Assembly: GCF_015207705.1 (NCBI RefSeq)
Contig: NZ_JADEWI010000001.1
Location: 124,001-188,000 of the forward strand
From: Nostoc sp. LEGE 06077
Lineage (GTDB): Bacteria > Cyanobacteriota > Cyanobacteriia > Cyanobacteriales > Nostocaceae
DNA length: 64,000 bases
Direction of reading: 5' to 3'
Below are positions 42,519 to 51,993 of the stretch, in pieces. Both the position numbers and the translations under genes were made by a program. A model generated the notes under the pieces. It was given only the letters and a program-made list of their open reading frames with translations. It did no database searches and was not told the DNA's origin. Numbering within the stretch: the first letter of the stretch is position 1; every line of letters begins with the position of its first letter.

Positions 42519-43754
42519 GTGGAAATACCAACCACAGAGACGCAGAGTTCACAGAGAGTAATTGAGTATCTTCGGTCGCCCAGAGCGATAAGAGAAAGGT
42601 GTGGGCAAATTTTTACGCTGGTGAATGAGGGTAAGTCACGTCATTTTACTTGTGATTTGTCGCAGTTGGGGCGGGTGGCAGATTATGTAATTGAGGTGAC
42701 GCGGGATGGGTATCCTGATTTAAATATTCCCTTTCATAGTCGTTGGCGGAATTTTGAAGCGCAGGGTGTACCGCGTTTGGCAAAGTTGGCTAATTTGTTA
42801 GCGGGACTAACGCCTTTACAACAAGCGATTGCTAAATTTGATTTGGCAATTGTGAGTGTGTTGTTAGATGCGGGGGCGGGGGAAAGTTGGCGTTATCATG
42901 AGTCGGAAACAGGCTTAAGTTTGGCACGTTCTGAAGGGTTGGCTATTGCCAGCTTTAAGATGTTTTGTGAAGGGGCGTTTTCGCTTTCAGGTTTACCGCA
43001 AGTTGATGGGTTGAAATTACTCAGGTTAACTGAGGTGGAATTAGCACAGGGGTTTCAGGTAAGTGCAGAAAATCCATTAGTGGGAATGAGTGGGCGATCG
43101 CAATTATTGCAGAGATTGGGTCGAGTGGTAATTGCTTTCCCCCATTTATTTGGCGAAGAAACCCCGCGCCCAGGAAATTTAGTTAATTATCTTGTTAGTA
43201 AGTCACAAAATGGGCAGTTAGCTGCGACAACAGTTTTAAGTGCAGTTTTAGCAGGACTGAGTGATATTTGGCCGGGAAGATTAACTATTGATGGGGTGAA
43301 TCTTGGTGATGTCTGGCAACATTCTGCTATCACTGATAATGGGTTAATTCCCTTTCACAAACTTTCCCAATGGTTAACATACTCTTTATTAGAACCATTA
43401 CAAGAACTTGGTTTAATCATTACTGAGTTAGATGCCCTAACTGGATTACCCGAATATCGCAATGGTGGGTTATGTCTTGATTTAGGATTAATTCGCCTCA
43501 AAGACCCAGAAATTTTGCATTCATCTCACTCTGTCGATTCCGAGTTAATCATTGAATGGCGGGCTTTAACTGTCATTTTGTTAGATGAAATTGCTGCAAC
43601 AGTCCGCAAAAAGTTGGGTATGAGTGTTGCAGAACTGCCTTTAGTGAAAATTCTCCAAGGGGGAACCTGGACAGCCGGGCGTAAAATTGCCGCCCAACTG
43701 AGAAAAGGTGGTAAACCCCCTATCCAAATTGACAGTGATGGGACAGTATTTTAA
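42519..43754 (+). CDS. DUF1688 protein (URC4-like)
   Basis: 411 residues. It starts at GTG 42519, the only in-frame start, with GAGGTGAAGG just upstream. Family segments are YLRSPRAIRERCGQIFTLVN, LDAGAGESWRYHESETG, GLSLARSEGLAIASF and the C-terminal ILQGGTWTAGRKIAAQLRKG, all features of DUF1688/URC4. The enzyme class is unknown, but in yeast URC4 is required for uracil catabolism. Residues 5-13 are encoded by a common intergenic repeat word (ACCACAGAGACGCAGAG). It follows URC1 by 72 bp. Confidence 0.87.
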   Translation: MEIPTTETQSSQRVIEYLRSPRAIRERCGQIFTLVNEGKSRHFTCDLSQLGRVADYVIEVTRDGYPDLNIPFHSRWRNFEAQGVPRLAKLANLLAGLTPLQQAIAKFDLAIVSVLLDAGAGESWRYHESETGLSLARSEGLAIASFKMFCEGAFSLSGLPQVDGLKLLRLTEVELAQGFQVSAENPLVGMSGRSQLLQRLGRVVIAFPHLFGEETPRPGNLVNYLVSKSQNGQLAATTVLSAVLAGLSDIWPGRLTIDGVNLGDVWQHSAITDNGLIPFHKLSQWLTYSLLEPLQELGLIITELDALTGLPEYRNGGLCLDLGLIRLKDPEILHSSHSVDSELIIEWRALTVILLDEIAATVRKKLGMSVAELPLVKILQGGTWTAGRKIAAQLRKGGKPPIQIDSDGTVF

Positions 43755-43823
43755 TTGTCATTGTTCATTTTATTCACAATTGACCAATGACTAATAACGA
43801 ATGACGAATGACTAATCATAAAA

Positions 43824-44459
43824 ATGCAAAATCAAGTAACAGTTATTGAACATCCATTAATTCAACATAAACTGACTTTGATGCGGAAAGCTGAAACTAG
43901 TACGACGAAATTTCGCCATCTCCTGAAAGAAATTAGTTTGTTGCTAGGTTATGAAGTAACACGCAATTTCCCTTTGAAATATGAAGAGATTAAAACACCC
44001 CTCGCCCCAATGAATGCGCCAGTGCTTGCGCCTGATAAAAAACTGGTGTTAGTTTCTATCATGCGGGCGGGACAGGGAATTCTAGATGGAATGTTAGAAT
44101 TAATGCCATCAGCACGAGTTGGTCATATTGGTTTATACCGCGACCCGAAAACATTAATTTCTATTGAGTATTATTTCAAAGTTCCCCATGATGTTGAGCA
44201 GCGAGACATGATTATTGTTGATCCAATGTTAGCGACGGGCAACTCTGCTGTTGCAGCTGTGGAACGATTGAAATCTACTAACCCTTTATCAATGAAATTT
44301 GTTTGTTTACTAGCCGCCCCAGAAGGTCTAGAACATTTCTGTGCAGTTCATCCTGATGTGCCGATTTATACTGCTGCCATTGATGAGTATTTAGATGAGC
44401 ATGGTTATATTATTCCCGGTTTGGGAGATGCAGGCGATCGCTTATTTGGCACAAAATAA
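43824..44459 (+). CDS. upp: Uracil phosphoribosyltransferase (URC6/Upp)
   Basis: 211 residues. The PRPP-binding loop is [20 protein letters not shown], the uracil-side motif is [17 protein letters not shown] at the C-terminus, and the N-terminal [20 protein letters not shown] is characteristic of Upp. It makes UMP from uracil and PRPP. In the URC route this is the first step, and the gene order URC1-URC4-URC6 supports that role, although ordinary pyrimidine salvage remains possible. Confidence 0.93.
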   Translation: MQNQVTVIEHPLIQHKLTLMRKAETSTTKFRHLLKEISLLLGYEVTRNFPLKYEEIKTPLAPMNAPVLAPDKKLVLVSIMRAGQGILDGMLELMPSARVGHIGLYRDPKTLISIEYYFKVPHDVEQRDMIIVDPMLATGNSAVAAVERLKSTNPLSMKFVCLLAAPEGLEHFCAVHPDVPIYTAAIDEYLDEHGYIIPGLGDAGDRLFGTK

Positions 44460-44486
44460 GTAGATGTCATCAGCCAAATTTCTTTG

Positions 44487-44525
44487 GGAAGTAAAAAGCA
44501 AAAAACAAGATAATTTTTTACTTCC
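44487..44525 (+). terminator. Possible terminator after upp
   Basis: GGAAGTAAAAA and TTTTTTACTTCC form an AT-rich stem with a loop of about 16 bases, 27 bp past the upp stop codon, without a long U-tract beyond it. Low-strength candidate. Confidence 0.35.
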
Positions 44526-44529
44526 TGTT

Positions 44530-45050
44530 TGACCTTCCATTACTGATTTCTATCTTGAGGCAGAAAAGAAGGAATATTTTATTTACTATTCTTTGTCTAA
44601 GAGGTTATTTGAAAAGTATTAGTCGAATAGAATTCGCTGCTACACAAACAAAGTACGCTTACACCTACTAATGAGGTTGAGAAAAATTAAGTCAGTATAC
44701 TTAATTTTATCAAAAATAGCGCAATATGTGAAGACACAATTAATGTGATAAAACTTTGTTTCTCTCTCTCACTGACGGTTGCTTCTAATCCTCAATATTC
44801 TGCTTGACGTGGGTTATTTTTAAGTGATAATAGCTAAGGTAATTATTTATCTATAAGTTTTTTGTTATTTAGTATGGGTAATTTTCTGAGCAAAATTCAA
44901 CCCAAAAAATATAATTTAATCTGCTCTTGATTGTTTGCCGAGAATACTATATATAGTATGAATATACATTATATGAATCAATCAATAATAATGTTATTGA
45001 AACCATATTCAAACACTCAAACCACTAGAGCCTAAATACTGACGAAAATA
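44530..45050. other. Gene-free interval with a possible IS-end remnant
   Basis: 520 AT-rich bases. TAAGAGGTTATTTGAAAAGT at 44598-44617 resembles the terminal repeat TAAGAGGATGTCTGAAAA of the element at 63268, suggesting a solitary transposon end. Otherwise nothing recognisable. Confidence 0.3.
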
Positions 45051-45455
45051 ATGTCATACCCAACTATTGGACAACTTGAAAGAGAAATTGCACAGCGTAT
45101 CAGTGCTTTATATTATGAACAACTAGGGCAGCGTCCTAGCCAAGTGATATGTCATTTTTTTGATACAGAATTGGTGATTTCTCTAGAAAAATCTGCTACC
45201 CAAGTTGAGATGACACTGATATCTGGTGGATATGATAATTTAGCAGAACAAGTACGCTTATTTTTAGACAAAATTATTAAAAAGCAACTTCAAGACTTAA
45301 TTGAAGAAATAATTGGTAAACCAATACTCGACCTGATGAGTAATACAAATTTAGTGACAGGTCGGACTGGGATAATTGTAGTATTACAACAAATCCCAGA
45401 AGTACGGAATCCTGAATCTATTCCTAAAGCAAACTTGAAGAATTTAACTGAGTAA
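45051..45455 (+). CDS. DUF2294 domain protein
   Basis: 134 residues. The family pattern is seen in QLEREIAQRISALYYEQLGQ, the central LVISLEKSATQVEMTLISGG, and the helix LFLDKIIKKQLQDLIEEIIG followed by LVTGRTGIIVVLQQ. DUF2294 proteins are small, often compared with Na-translocating reductase subunits in name only, and have no proven function. The 3' end overlaps a convergent receiver-domain gene by 32 bp. Confidence 0.75.
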   Translation: MSYPTIGQLEREIAQRISALYYEQLGQRPSQVICHFFDTELVISLEKSATQVEMTLISGGYDNLAEQVRLFLDKIIKKQLQDLIEEIIGKPILDLMSNTNLVTGRTGIIVVLQQIPEVRNPESIPKANLKNLTE

Positions 45456-45819
45456 GATGGCGGGACAACAGCAGGTCTAATTTACTCAAATTATAGGGTT
45501 TGGTGAGATAGCCATCAGTACCTGTTAAAAAGAGGCGTTCGGAGTTTTGTTCTAGATACCAAGGAATAACTGCAAAGATGGGAATTTTGGCAGTTTTTTT
45601 CTCTCGTTTGAGGTAATCAATCACTTGACCGCCGCTAATATCAGAAATCATCATATCTAAGATGATTAAATCGGGTTGATGTGTTTGTGCTAATATTAAA
45701 GCCTTGATTCCTTGTTTGGCGCAAATGCAAGAAAAGTGTAAGGATTTGAGGTGATAATTTAGCAGTTCTAAATTGTGTAAGTTTTCTTCTACAACTAAAA
45801 TTAGTGGCTGTCCATTCAT
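45424..45819 (-). CDS. Single-domain response regulator with atypical active site
   Basis: 131 residues from ATG 45819. A lone receiver fold: acidic pair E11/E12 (VVEENLHN) instead of the usual DD, phospho-acceptor D55 (LIILDMMIS), conserved K107 (YLTKPYN). The Thr/Ser switch residue at the end of beta-4 is replaced by Ile85 in IFAVIPW. It has no output domain. Such substitutions often mean weak or no phosphorylation. It is convergent with the DUF2294 gene, overlapping by 32 bp. Confidence 0.8.
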   Translation of the reverse strand: MNGQPLILVVEENLHNLELLNYHLKSLHFSCICAKQGIKALILAQTHQPDLIILDMMISDISGGQVIDYLKREKKTAKIPIFAVIPWYLEQNSERLFLTGTDGYLTKPYNLSKLDLLLSRHLTQLNSSSLL

Positions 45820-45877
45820 AAACAACAAGTCACCTTTAAATTAAAGACTACCTACCCGACTTCTACATTTTCTATCT

Positions 45878-45905
45878 AAAAACTACCTCGCTTTTAGCGG
45901 GGTAG
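45878..45905 (-). terminator. Rho-independent terminator downstream of the nucleoside-transporter operon
   Basis: On the minus strand CTACCCCGCT and AGCGAGGTAG form a 10-bp stem (one G-T pair), followed by TTTTT. It is 245 bp beyond the last permease gene and 59 bp before the regulator start. An inverted repeat ATTGTCTA/TAGACAAT near 46010-46040 lies between. Confidence 0.6.
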
Positions 45906-46149
45906 CATTAGCATTCTCTGGTAAATATTTGAACAGTTTACGAGGTTATCTTCACGCGCCTATTATGCGGCTCGGAATGAACTAGCTCGTACATGACTCA
46001 CTAGGTGGATTGTCTATGCTGAAGTTAAGGGTAGACAATGACAAGCTAGTGGCAATATCAAGCAAACATCATGATTAAAAGTGTACATTCCCTCAAGGGT
46101 TATATGCAACTATAGCAAGTATCAAATTTTCTAACGAATGTTATAGAAC

Positions 46150-47088
46150 TTATTCTAGCCCACGATTTTCGGAATGATATTTCACGCCCAAAGCCTTTGG
46201 GGGTAAAGCTTTACCAGCTAATCCAAGTAATGCAAATAAAGCGATCGCATAAGGTAACATAACTAGAAACTGGTAAGGAATGCTAACGCCTAAAGCCTGA
46301 ATACGTAACTGTAAAGCTTCTGTTGCCCCAAACAGTAAACAAGCTAAAGTACTACCTATAGGATGCCATCTACCAAAAATTAAAGCAGCGATCGCAATAA
46401 ATCCTCTACCTGCACTCATCCCTTCACTGAAAAACCGAATTTGCACCAAGACTAGATACCCGCCACCTAAACTCGCCAAACAGCCACTCAGCACCACCGC
46501 GTAGTAGCGCACCATCACTACGGATATCCCAGCCGCCACCGCCGCCTGGGGATGTTCCCCCACCGCCCGTAAAGTTAAGCCAAAGCTGGTATGAAATAAA
46601 ACATATACACTAGCGGCAATTAAAATTAGCAGTAAATAGACAAGAATATCTTGCTGAAATAACAGCACTCCCAACACCGGGATATTTGCCAAACCTGGAA
46701 TGCTCAAAGGCTCAATTCCTGGTAATCTTTGGGTGTTAGCACCGTTAAACACCAACCGCGCGAAAAACGCAGTTAACCCAGCAGCTACCAAATTAATTGC
46801 TAACCCCGATACCAACTGGTCAACGCGTAAAGTTACGCATAAAAAAGCATGGAGTAAACCCACCAAACCCCCAGCTATCACCGCCGCAAGCATACCAACC
46901 CAGACATTTCCGCTGTAAAAGGTAGCTACTGCACTAGTAAAAGCACCAGTCAGCAACATTCCTTCTAGGGCAATATTCAACACTCCCGACCGTTCAGAAT
47001 ATAATCCGCCCAAGGATGCAAAAGCTAGGGGGACAGAGAGGTGTAAACTAGCGACGAGATAATCAGAGAAGAAGTTGAGGTTATTCAT
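46150..47088 (-). CDS. Nucleoside-type ABC transporter permease (NupQ/YufQ-like)
   Basis: 312 residues, about nine hydrophobic helices. Conserved family segments are GLYSERSGVLNIALEGMLLTG near the N-terminus and AAGISVVMVRYYAVVLSGCL with GRGFIAIAALIFGRWHP, as in the second permease of BMP-dependent nucleoside importers. It ends the minus-strand operon and lies 41 bp from the other permease. It forms the membrane channel with that protein and is energised by the double ATPase. Confidence 0.85.
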   Translation of the reverse strand: MNNLNFFSDYLVASLHLSVPLAFASLGGLYSERSGVLNIALEGMLLTGAFTSAVATFYSGNVWVGMLAAVIAGGLVGLLHAFLCVTLRVDQLVSGLAINLVAAGLTAFFARLVFNGANTQRLPGIEPLSIPGLANIPVLGVLLFQQDILVYLLLILIAASVYVLFHTSFGLTLRAVGEHPQAAVAAGISVVMVRYYAVVLSGCLASLGGGYLVLVQIRFFSEGMSAGRGFIAIAALIFGRWHPIGSTLACLLFGATEALQLRIQALGVSIPYQFLVMLPYAIALFALLGLAGKALPPKALGVKYHSENRGLE

Positions 47089-47129
47089 CGGATTTTTATA
47101 ACGCAGAGTATTGCAGAGATTTCTTGGCG

Positions 47130-48173
47130 TTAAGCCTCAGCTTTCCTTTGGGTTTCTATGGCGAGACTAATAGCAACAAATAACACAGTCAAGCCTTGAA
47201 TAGCATAAACTACAGTAACTGGAACCCCGGCGCTACGTTGCATCACATTTGCACCACTACGCAAGGCGGCGAAAAATAATGAAGTGAGGACTACACCGCC
47301 AATATTACCGCGACTTAAGAAAGCGATCGCAATGGCATCAAAGCCATAACCAGGAGAAACTTGTTCAAATAAGCGATATTTCAACCCCATTACTTCACTA
47401 GCACCCGCTAACCCAGCTAAACCACCAGCTAACGCCATAACTAACATAATAGTGCGTTCTACCGACATACCAGCATAACGGGCGGCAATGGGGTTTAATC
47501 CCACGGCGGTGATTTGGTATCCTAGAGGCGATCGCTCTAACAAAACCCATAATATCATCGCTGCAATTATCGCCAAGATAATTCCCGCATGAGCCAGACT
47601 CCCCGTTAAAATAATCGGTAACTGGGCAGACTTGGCAATTAATGGTGAATAAGGACTAGGTGCGGCTGGAGCTTTTAAAGGATTCTGTACCAAATAGCTA
47701 ACCAAATTCACTGCAATGTAATTCAGCAGCAAGGTTGTAATAACTTCGTTCACTCCCCGCACAGCTTTCAAATAACCCGGTATCCATCCCCAAACTGCAC
47801 CAAAGAGAAATCCGGCGAACAAAGCTAAGGGAATATGAATAATTGCCGGTAATCTTTGCACATATAGCCCAATTAAAGCACTACCCAACGCACCAAGATA
47901 AATTTGTCCTTCGCCACCGATATTAAATTGACCAGCCTTTAATGCAACTAAGACACCTAAACTCGTGAATAATAGCGGTGTCATTTTGGTGAGGGTGTTA
48001 CCAAAACCAAAGTAATTGGCAAGTGACTCTTGAAATAAAGCTGTGTATGCAGTGATAGGGTTTGCGCCTGCAAAGATGATGAGGATAGCACCAACCATCA
48101 GGGCAGAGGTAATTGCAATTAGCGGTGATAGGATAGGCAATAATGCTGGGTGAATTCGATTAATTGGTGTCAT
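47130..48173 (-). CDS. Nucleoside-type ABC transporter permease (NupP/YufP-like)
   Basis: 347 residues, hydrophobic throughout, with the segments ALKAGQFNIGGEGQIYLGAL, GAVWGWIPGYLKAVRGVNEV and FDAIAIAFLSRGNIGGVVL typical of the first permease of BMP-family importers. Partner of the 46150 permease (41-bp gap). The expected third member, the ATPase, lies upstream at 49438 but is separated by an unrelated nuclease-like gene. Confidence 0.85.
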   Translation of the reverse strand: MTPINRIHPALLPILSPLIAITSALMVGAILIIFAGANPITAYTALFQESLANYFGFGNTLTKMTPLLFTSLGVLVALKAGQFNIGGEGQIYLGALGSALIGLYVQRLPAIIHIPLALFAGFLFGAVWGWIPGYLKAVRGVNEVITTLLLNYIAVNLVSYLVQNPLKAPAAPSPYSPLIAKSAQLPIILTGSLAHAGIILAIIAAMILWVLLERSPLGYQITAVGLNPIAARYAGMSVERTIMLVMALAGGLAGLAGASEVMGLKYRLFEQVSPGYGFDAIAIAFLSRGNIGGVVLTSLFFAALRSGANVMQRSAGVPVTVVYAIQGLTVLFVAISLAIETQRKAEA

Positions 48174-48319
48174 TTATAGGAATTTCACGCAGAGACGCAG
48201 AGGCACAAAGTAAGAGATGAAATTGGAATATATCAATTTCATCTCTTACTTTGTGCAACACCGATATCTTAAGCTGATTTCAAAGTTATTGTATTTAATC
48301 CGGCAATAAATGTGTCTAC

Positions 48320-49310
48320 TTAATCTAAATTATTGAAGAATCCTTCATGTCCAGACCAATCAAGTGTAGCACCAGGGTAATTTTCCCAAGCATATTGTGA
48401 TGCAGGCAATAAATTTGTTATATCCTCTAGATTTATACCCAAAAAATCTGAAAATCTTGTCGTATATATACGGAATTTAAGACCTTTTTCTGCACTACTT
48501 TCTACAGGAATTAAAGTAAATATAGTTTTGTTACCTTTTTTCAAGCTCAATGAACTTCTTGTTGTTGACACAACAGTAAAGTATTTATTAACTAAATTAT
48601 TGTAAATTGTAGAATATATTGTTTCTAAGCCATGACTTTTAGCAATTTCTTCAAGTTCTTCATAAGATAAATTTGGTTGTCTTTTAGAATTATTTTGACG
48701 CTGTGTATTTCCTTCTACCTGTTTTGGCTCAATTAAAAATACTCTTGCTAGTAATTCTTTCCCATATTCACTAAGGAAATACTGAAATGTTACAGCATTA
48801 ATACTGATACTATAAGTTTCTGATAAATAATTAATAATTCTTTCAGAGCTACTATCTATTTCAGAAGCAACAATTAATATATGATGATTTGTATTTATAA
48901 CTTCTGGCAATTCTATCTTGAATGTTTTTTGAAAAGCTTTATCTAGCTCTAGATTATATTTGTTTATCAAGTAACTATTAGCAATGTTAGTAATATGGTC
49001 ATTGGATAAATATTTTACCCAAGAAGCATAATCTAAGGCTTGAGCAGTAACTTCTCTGGGAGTTTTGCCGCGTTTTAATTCTATAATAAAAATATCACCT
49101 TTTTGATCTAGGCATAAAAAGTCGATAAATCCAGCATAATCTGTTTGAACCTCTTTCCCTATTACTAATAAGTTAGGTGAAATATGAAATAATAGAAATA
49201 TCTTGCTCCAACCAATCTTGTATACGCTGTTCAAAGTCAAGCTTAGATTTTTTAATCTCGCTGAGAATGCCTGAAGAAGAAACATCCCAAATTCTAATAT
49301 TTTGTGACAT
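48320..49310 (-). pseudogene. NucS/DUF91-like nuclease gene, frameshifted by a 7-bp duplication
   Basis: A start at ATG 49310 reads MSQNIRIWDVSSSGILSEIK then DFEQRIQDWLEQDISIIS and runs into TAA at about 49174. The continuation SPNLLVIGKEVQTDYAGFID, FIIELKRGKTPREVTAQALD lies in the next frame up to 48320. The two frames are joined by a tandem duplication of TGAAATA (49178-49184 and 49185-49191); removing one copy restores one 327-codon frame. IELKRGKTPREV carries the PD-(D/E)xK-type E-x-K of NucS-like endonucleases. It interrupts the nucleoside-transporter operon. Confidence 0.75.
49178..49191. repeat. 7-bp tandem duplication (TGAAATA)2
   Basis: Two abutting TGAAATA copies inside the nuclease-like gene. 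The duplication length, 7 (1 mod 3), exactly accounts for the frame difference between the two halves. Confidence 0.85.
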
Positions 49311-49437
49311 AGTAATTAGCCCTGGAATAAATCAAGCCAAGTTAACATAACTTGTCAAACTATGTCTACTTATTTAATTTCTCCTGACTCTTTCATACCT
49401 TTTACGTATCACCTTTTCTGGAATTGAATGTCCGCTT

Positions 49438-50901
49438 TTATTTTATAGTTTTCCTCCCAGCCATCAATAAACCGATTTCTTCCACTGTCGCCGTCTGTGC
49501 GTCTAAAATAGCGGCGAACTCTCCTCTGTAGATTACGGCAATGCGATCGCTCATCGCCATGATTTCGTCTAACTCAGTAGAAATATACAATATTGCCGCA
49601 CCGCGATCGCGTTCTGCTAACAACTGTGAATGTACCGCCGCCGTAGCCCCTACATCTAACCCCCGTGTGGGTTGCATAGCGACAATTAAATTAGGTTCAC
49701 CTGCAAGTTCTCGCGCCAACACTACTTTTTGTTGATTTCCTCCCGATAGTTGACTAACTTTGATATCTTCTCCTGTCGCGCGGATATCGAATGTTTGCAT
49801 TGCAGCTTGGGCGTGATTTTTGATTACTGCTGGTTGTAATAAATAATTCCTACAAAAAGGTAATTTTTTAAAAGCTTTTAAAATTAAGTTTTGGGCAATA
49901 CTAAATTGCAATATCAAACCTATCTTTTGCCTATCTTCAGGTATATAAGCAATCGTTGAAGATTTTTTTACCTCAATTTTACCTTGTCTAATCTTGCGTA
50001 AGCCTGTAACTGCATCGGCTAATTCTCGCTGTCCATTTCCATCGACACCAGCAATTCCTAATATTTCCCCTGAGTGTAGTTGAAAGGAAACATCACGCAC
50101 AGCAGTAATACCTCTATCATCTGCAACTTGTAAATTCTGCACCAATAAGATGACTTTTCCTAGTGAAGCTGGTGATTTATTAATGTGTAAATCAACTTTA
50201 TGTCCTACCATTAATTCTGCTAACTTCTGAGGTGTTGCTGCTTTAGTAGTAGTTGTTGCTATTACTTTTCCCCGGCGTAATATTGTGACTGTATCACACA
50301 GGTTAATTACTTCTTCTAACTTGTGACTGATAAAAATAATTGTGTTGCCTGCCGCGGCTAATTGCCGTAAGATAATAATTAATGAATCAACTTCTAGTGG
50401 TGTTAAGACTGCGGTTGGTTCATCGAGAATTAAAAGTTTAGCTTGACGGTAAAGAACTTTGAGAATTTCGACACGCTGTTGTATTCCCACTGGTAAATCT
50501 TCTACCTTGGCGGTGGGGTCAATTTCTAAACCGTAAGCTTGAGATAAAGCCGCAATTTCTTGTTGTTTTGTCCGCAAATTTAAGCGCCAGCTATTTTCCC
50601 AACCTAAGATAATATTTTCGGTAACAGTTAATTGAGGTATTAGCATAAAATGTTGATGAATCATGCCAATACCTAGTTTTGTTGCAGTATTAGGTGAGGT
50701 AATTTTAACTGGTTTATCTTGGATGTAAATTTGTCCAGCATCTGGTTGATATAAACCACTAATCATCTTCATTAAAGTGGTTTTACCTGCACCATTTTCA
50801 CCTAAAATCGCATGAATTTTACCTGTATCAACATTAAAGCTAATGTGATCATTGGCAACAAATGAGCCAAAGCTTTTAGTGAGGTTTTCTAAGTACAGCA
50901 T
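49438..50901 (-). CDS. Nucleoside-type ABC transporter, double ATPase subunit (NupO-like)
   Basis: 487 residues with two ATPase halves. The N-terminal half has Walker A GENGAGKTT (34-42), VGIQQRVEIL in the signature region and LLILDEPTAVLTP. The C-terminal half has the degenerate loop GIAGVDGNGQREL and a full LSGGNQQKVVLARELAGEP signature, the RbsA/NupO pattern. It is followed 129 bp later by the frameshifted nuclease gene, and preceded by the binding protein with a 36-bp gap. Confidence 0.9.
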   Translation of the reverse strand: MLYLENLTKSFGSFVANDHISFNVDTGKIHAILGENGAGKTTLMKMISGLYQPDAGQIYIQDKPVKITSPNTATKLGIGMIHQHFMLIPQLTVTENIILGWENSWRLNLRTKQQEIAALSQAYGLEIDPTAKVEDLPVGIQQRVEILKVLYRQAKLLILDEPTAVLTPLEVDSLIIILRQLAAAGNTIIFISHKLEEVINLCDTVTILRRGKVIATTTTKAATPQKLAELMVGHKVDLHINKSPASLGKVILLVQNLQVADDRGITAVRDVSFQLHSGEILGIAGVDGNGQRELADAVTGLRKIRQGKIEVKKSSTIAYIPEDRQKIGLILQFSIAQNLILKAFKKLPFCRNYLLQPAVIKNHAQAAMQTFDIRATGEDIKVSQLSGGNQQKVVLARELAGEPNLIVAMQPTRGLDVGATAAVHSQLLAERDRGAAILYISTELDEIMAMSDRIAVIYRGEFAAILDAQTATVEEIGLLMAGRKTIK

Positions 50902-50937
50902 TTAATTCATAGTTTTTTTGAACATAGGTTTATCTAA

Positions 50938-51993
50938 TTATGCTGATGATTTCTTAAGACAACGTGTATCTTTACCAGCTTCTTGACAATTTTCAAATGT
51001 CAGTTTTTTATCGATAATTTCTTGTTTTACTTTTAGGGCGTTATTTTTTACTTTTTCTGGTACGACTGCGGCAAAGTTTCCTAAAGTTAATATATCCGGT
51101 CGTTCTAAACCGATTGCATATACTTGACCTTTTAATTGTTTTTGTTTACTTAGTTCTGCTAAATAAGCTATGGCTAAATCTAATCTTTTCACAGCGCTAG
51201 TTAATACTGCTTTTGGTGCAACATCTAATTGGTCTTTTGTATTCCCAAAGGCGTAAACACCTTTATCGCTGGCTGTTTGCAAAACTGCGGGTGAGGCGCT
51301 ATCTAACCATTGATAAATCACATCTGCACCAGCAGAAATTAAGGCGAGTGTTGCTTCTTTTGCTTTGGCGACATCATTCCAATCTCCTGTAAATGTGGAA
51401 ACAATTTGAATATTTGGTTTAACTGATTTTGCACCTAATTCAAAGCCGTGTAATTCTTCTTGAGTTGCTTGAAATTCTTGTCCAGCAATGTAAGCTAATT
51501 TGTTAGATTTGGTCATATCAGCAGCAATAATGCCGCACAAATAGCTACCTTGTAAGTGATCTATGCGTAAAGAAGCAATGTTTTCGCCTTTCACATTCCC
51601 ATTCACACCAACAAAAAATGTATTGGGAAATTGTGTCGCAACTTGTTCTACTGCTGCATCAAATTGTCCACCGTGGGCGAAGACTAAATTGTAACCTTTA
51701 CGCGCAAAGTCTGTTAATACTTCTGTTTGATCAGCTTGGGCGACTTGTTCTATATATGTGATTTCTGCACCGAGTTTTTGTTTAGCGAGGTTTACGCCTT
51801 CGTACCCAGACTGATTCCAGGCTTTATCGCTGATGACTCCAGGGAGGGCGATCGCTATTTTAAACCCTTCAGCGCCACTACTCGCTGTGGGTGTCTGGGT
51901 TTGGTTACTGCTACAAGCTTTGAGGAATAAGCTGGTAGCAAAGGTAGCTGAACCAAATACCACAAATTGACGGCGACTAAAATTTAGTCTCAT
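50938..51993 (-). CDS. BMP-family nucleoside-type substrate-binding protein
   Basis: 351 residues. A twin-arginine signal (SRRQFVVFG) is followed by a lipobox-like FLKAC. The mature protein begins FKIAIALPGVISDKAWNQSG, with ITYIEQVAQADQTEVLTDFA and VFAHGGQFDAAVEQVATQFP, all typical of basic-membrane-protein (BmpA/NupN) receptors that bind nucleosides. It is the first gene of the operon with the double ATPase. A CRP-type site lies 127 bp upstream. Confidence 0.88.
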   Translation of the reverse strand: MRLNFSRRQFVVFGSATFATSLFLKACSSNQTQTPTASSGAEGFKIAIALPGVISDKAWNQSGYEGVNLAKQKLGAEITYIEQVAQADQTEVLTDFARKGYNLVFAHGGQFDAAVEQVATQFPNTFFVGVNGNVKGENIASLRIDHLQGSYLCGIIAADMTKSNKLAYIAGQEFQATQEELHGFELGAKSVKPNIQIVSTFTGDWNDVAKAKEATLALISAGADVIYQWLDSASPAVLQTASDKGVYAFGNTKDQLDVAPKAVLTSAVKRLDLAIAYLAELSKQKQLKGQVYAIGLERPDILTLGNFAAVVPEKVKNNALKVKQEIIDKKLTFENCQEAGKDTRCLKKSSA

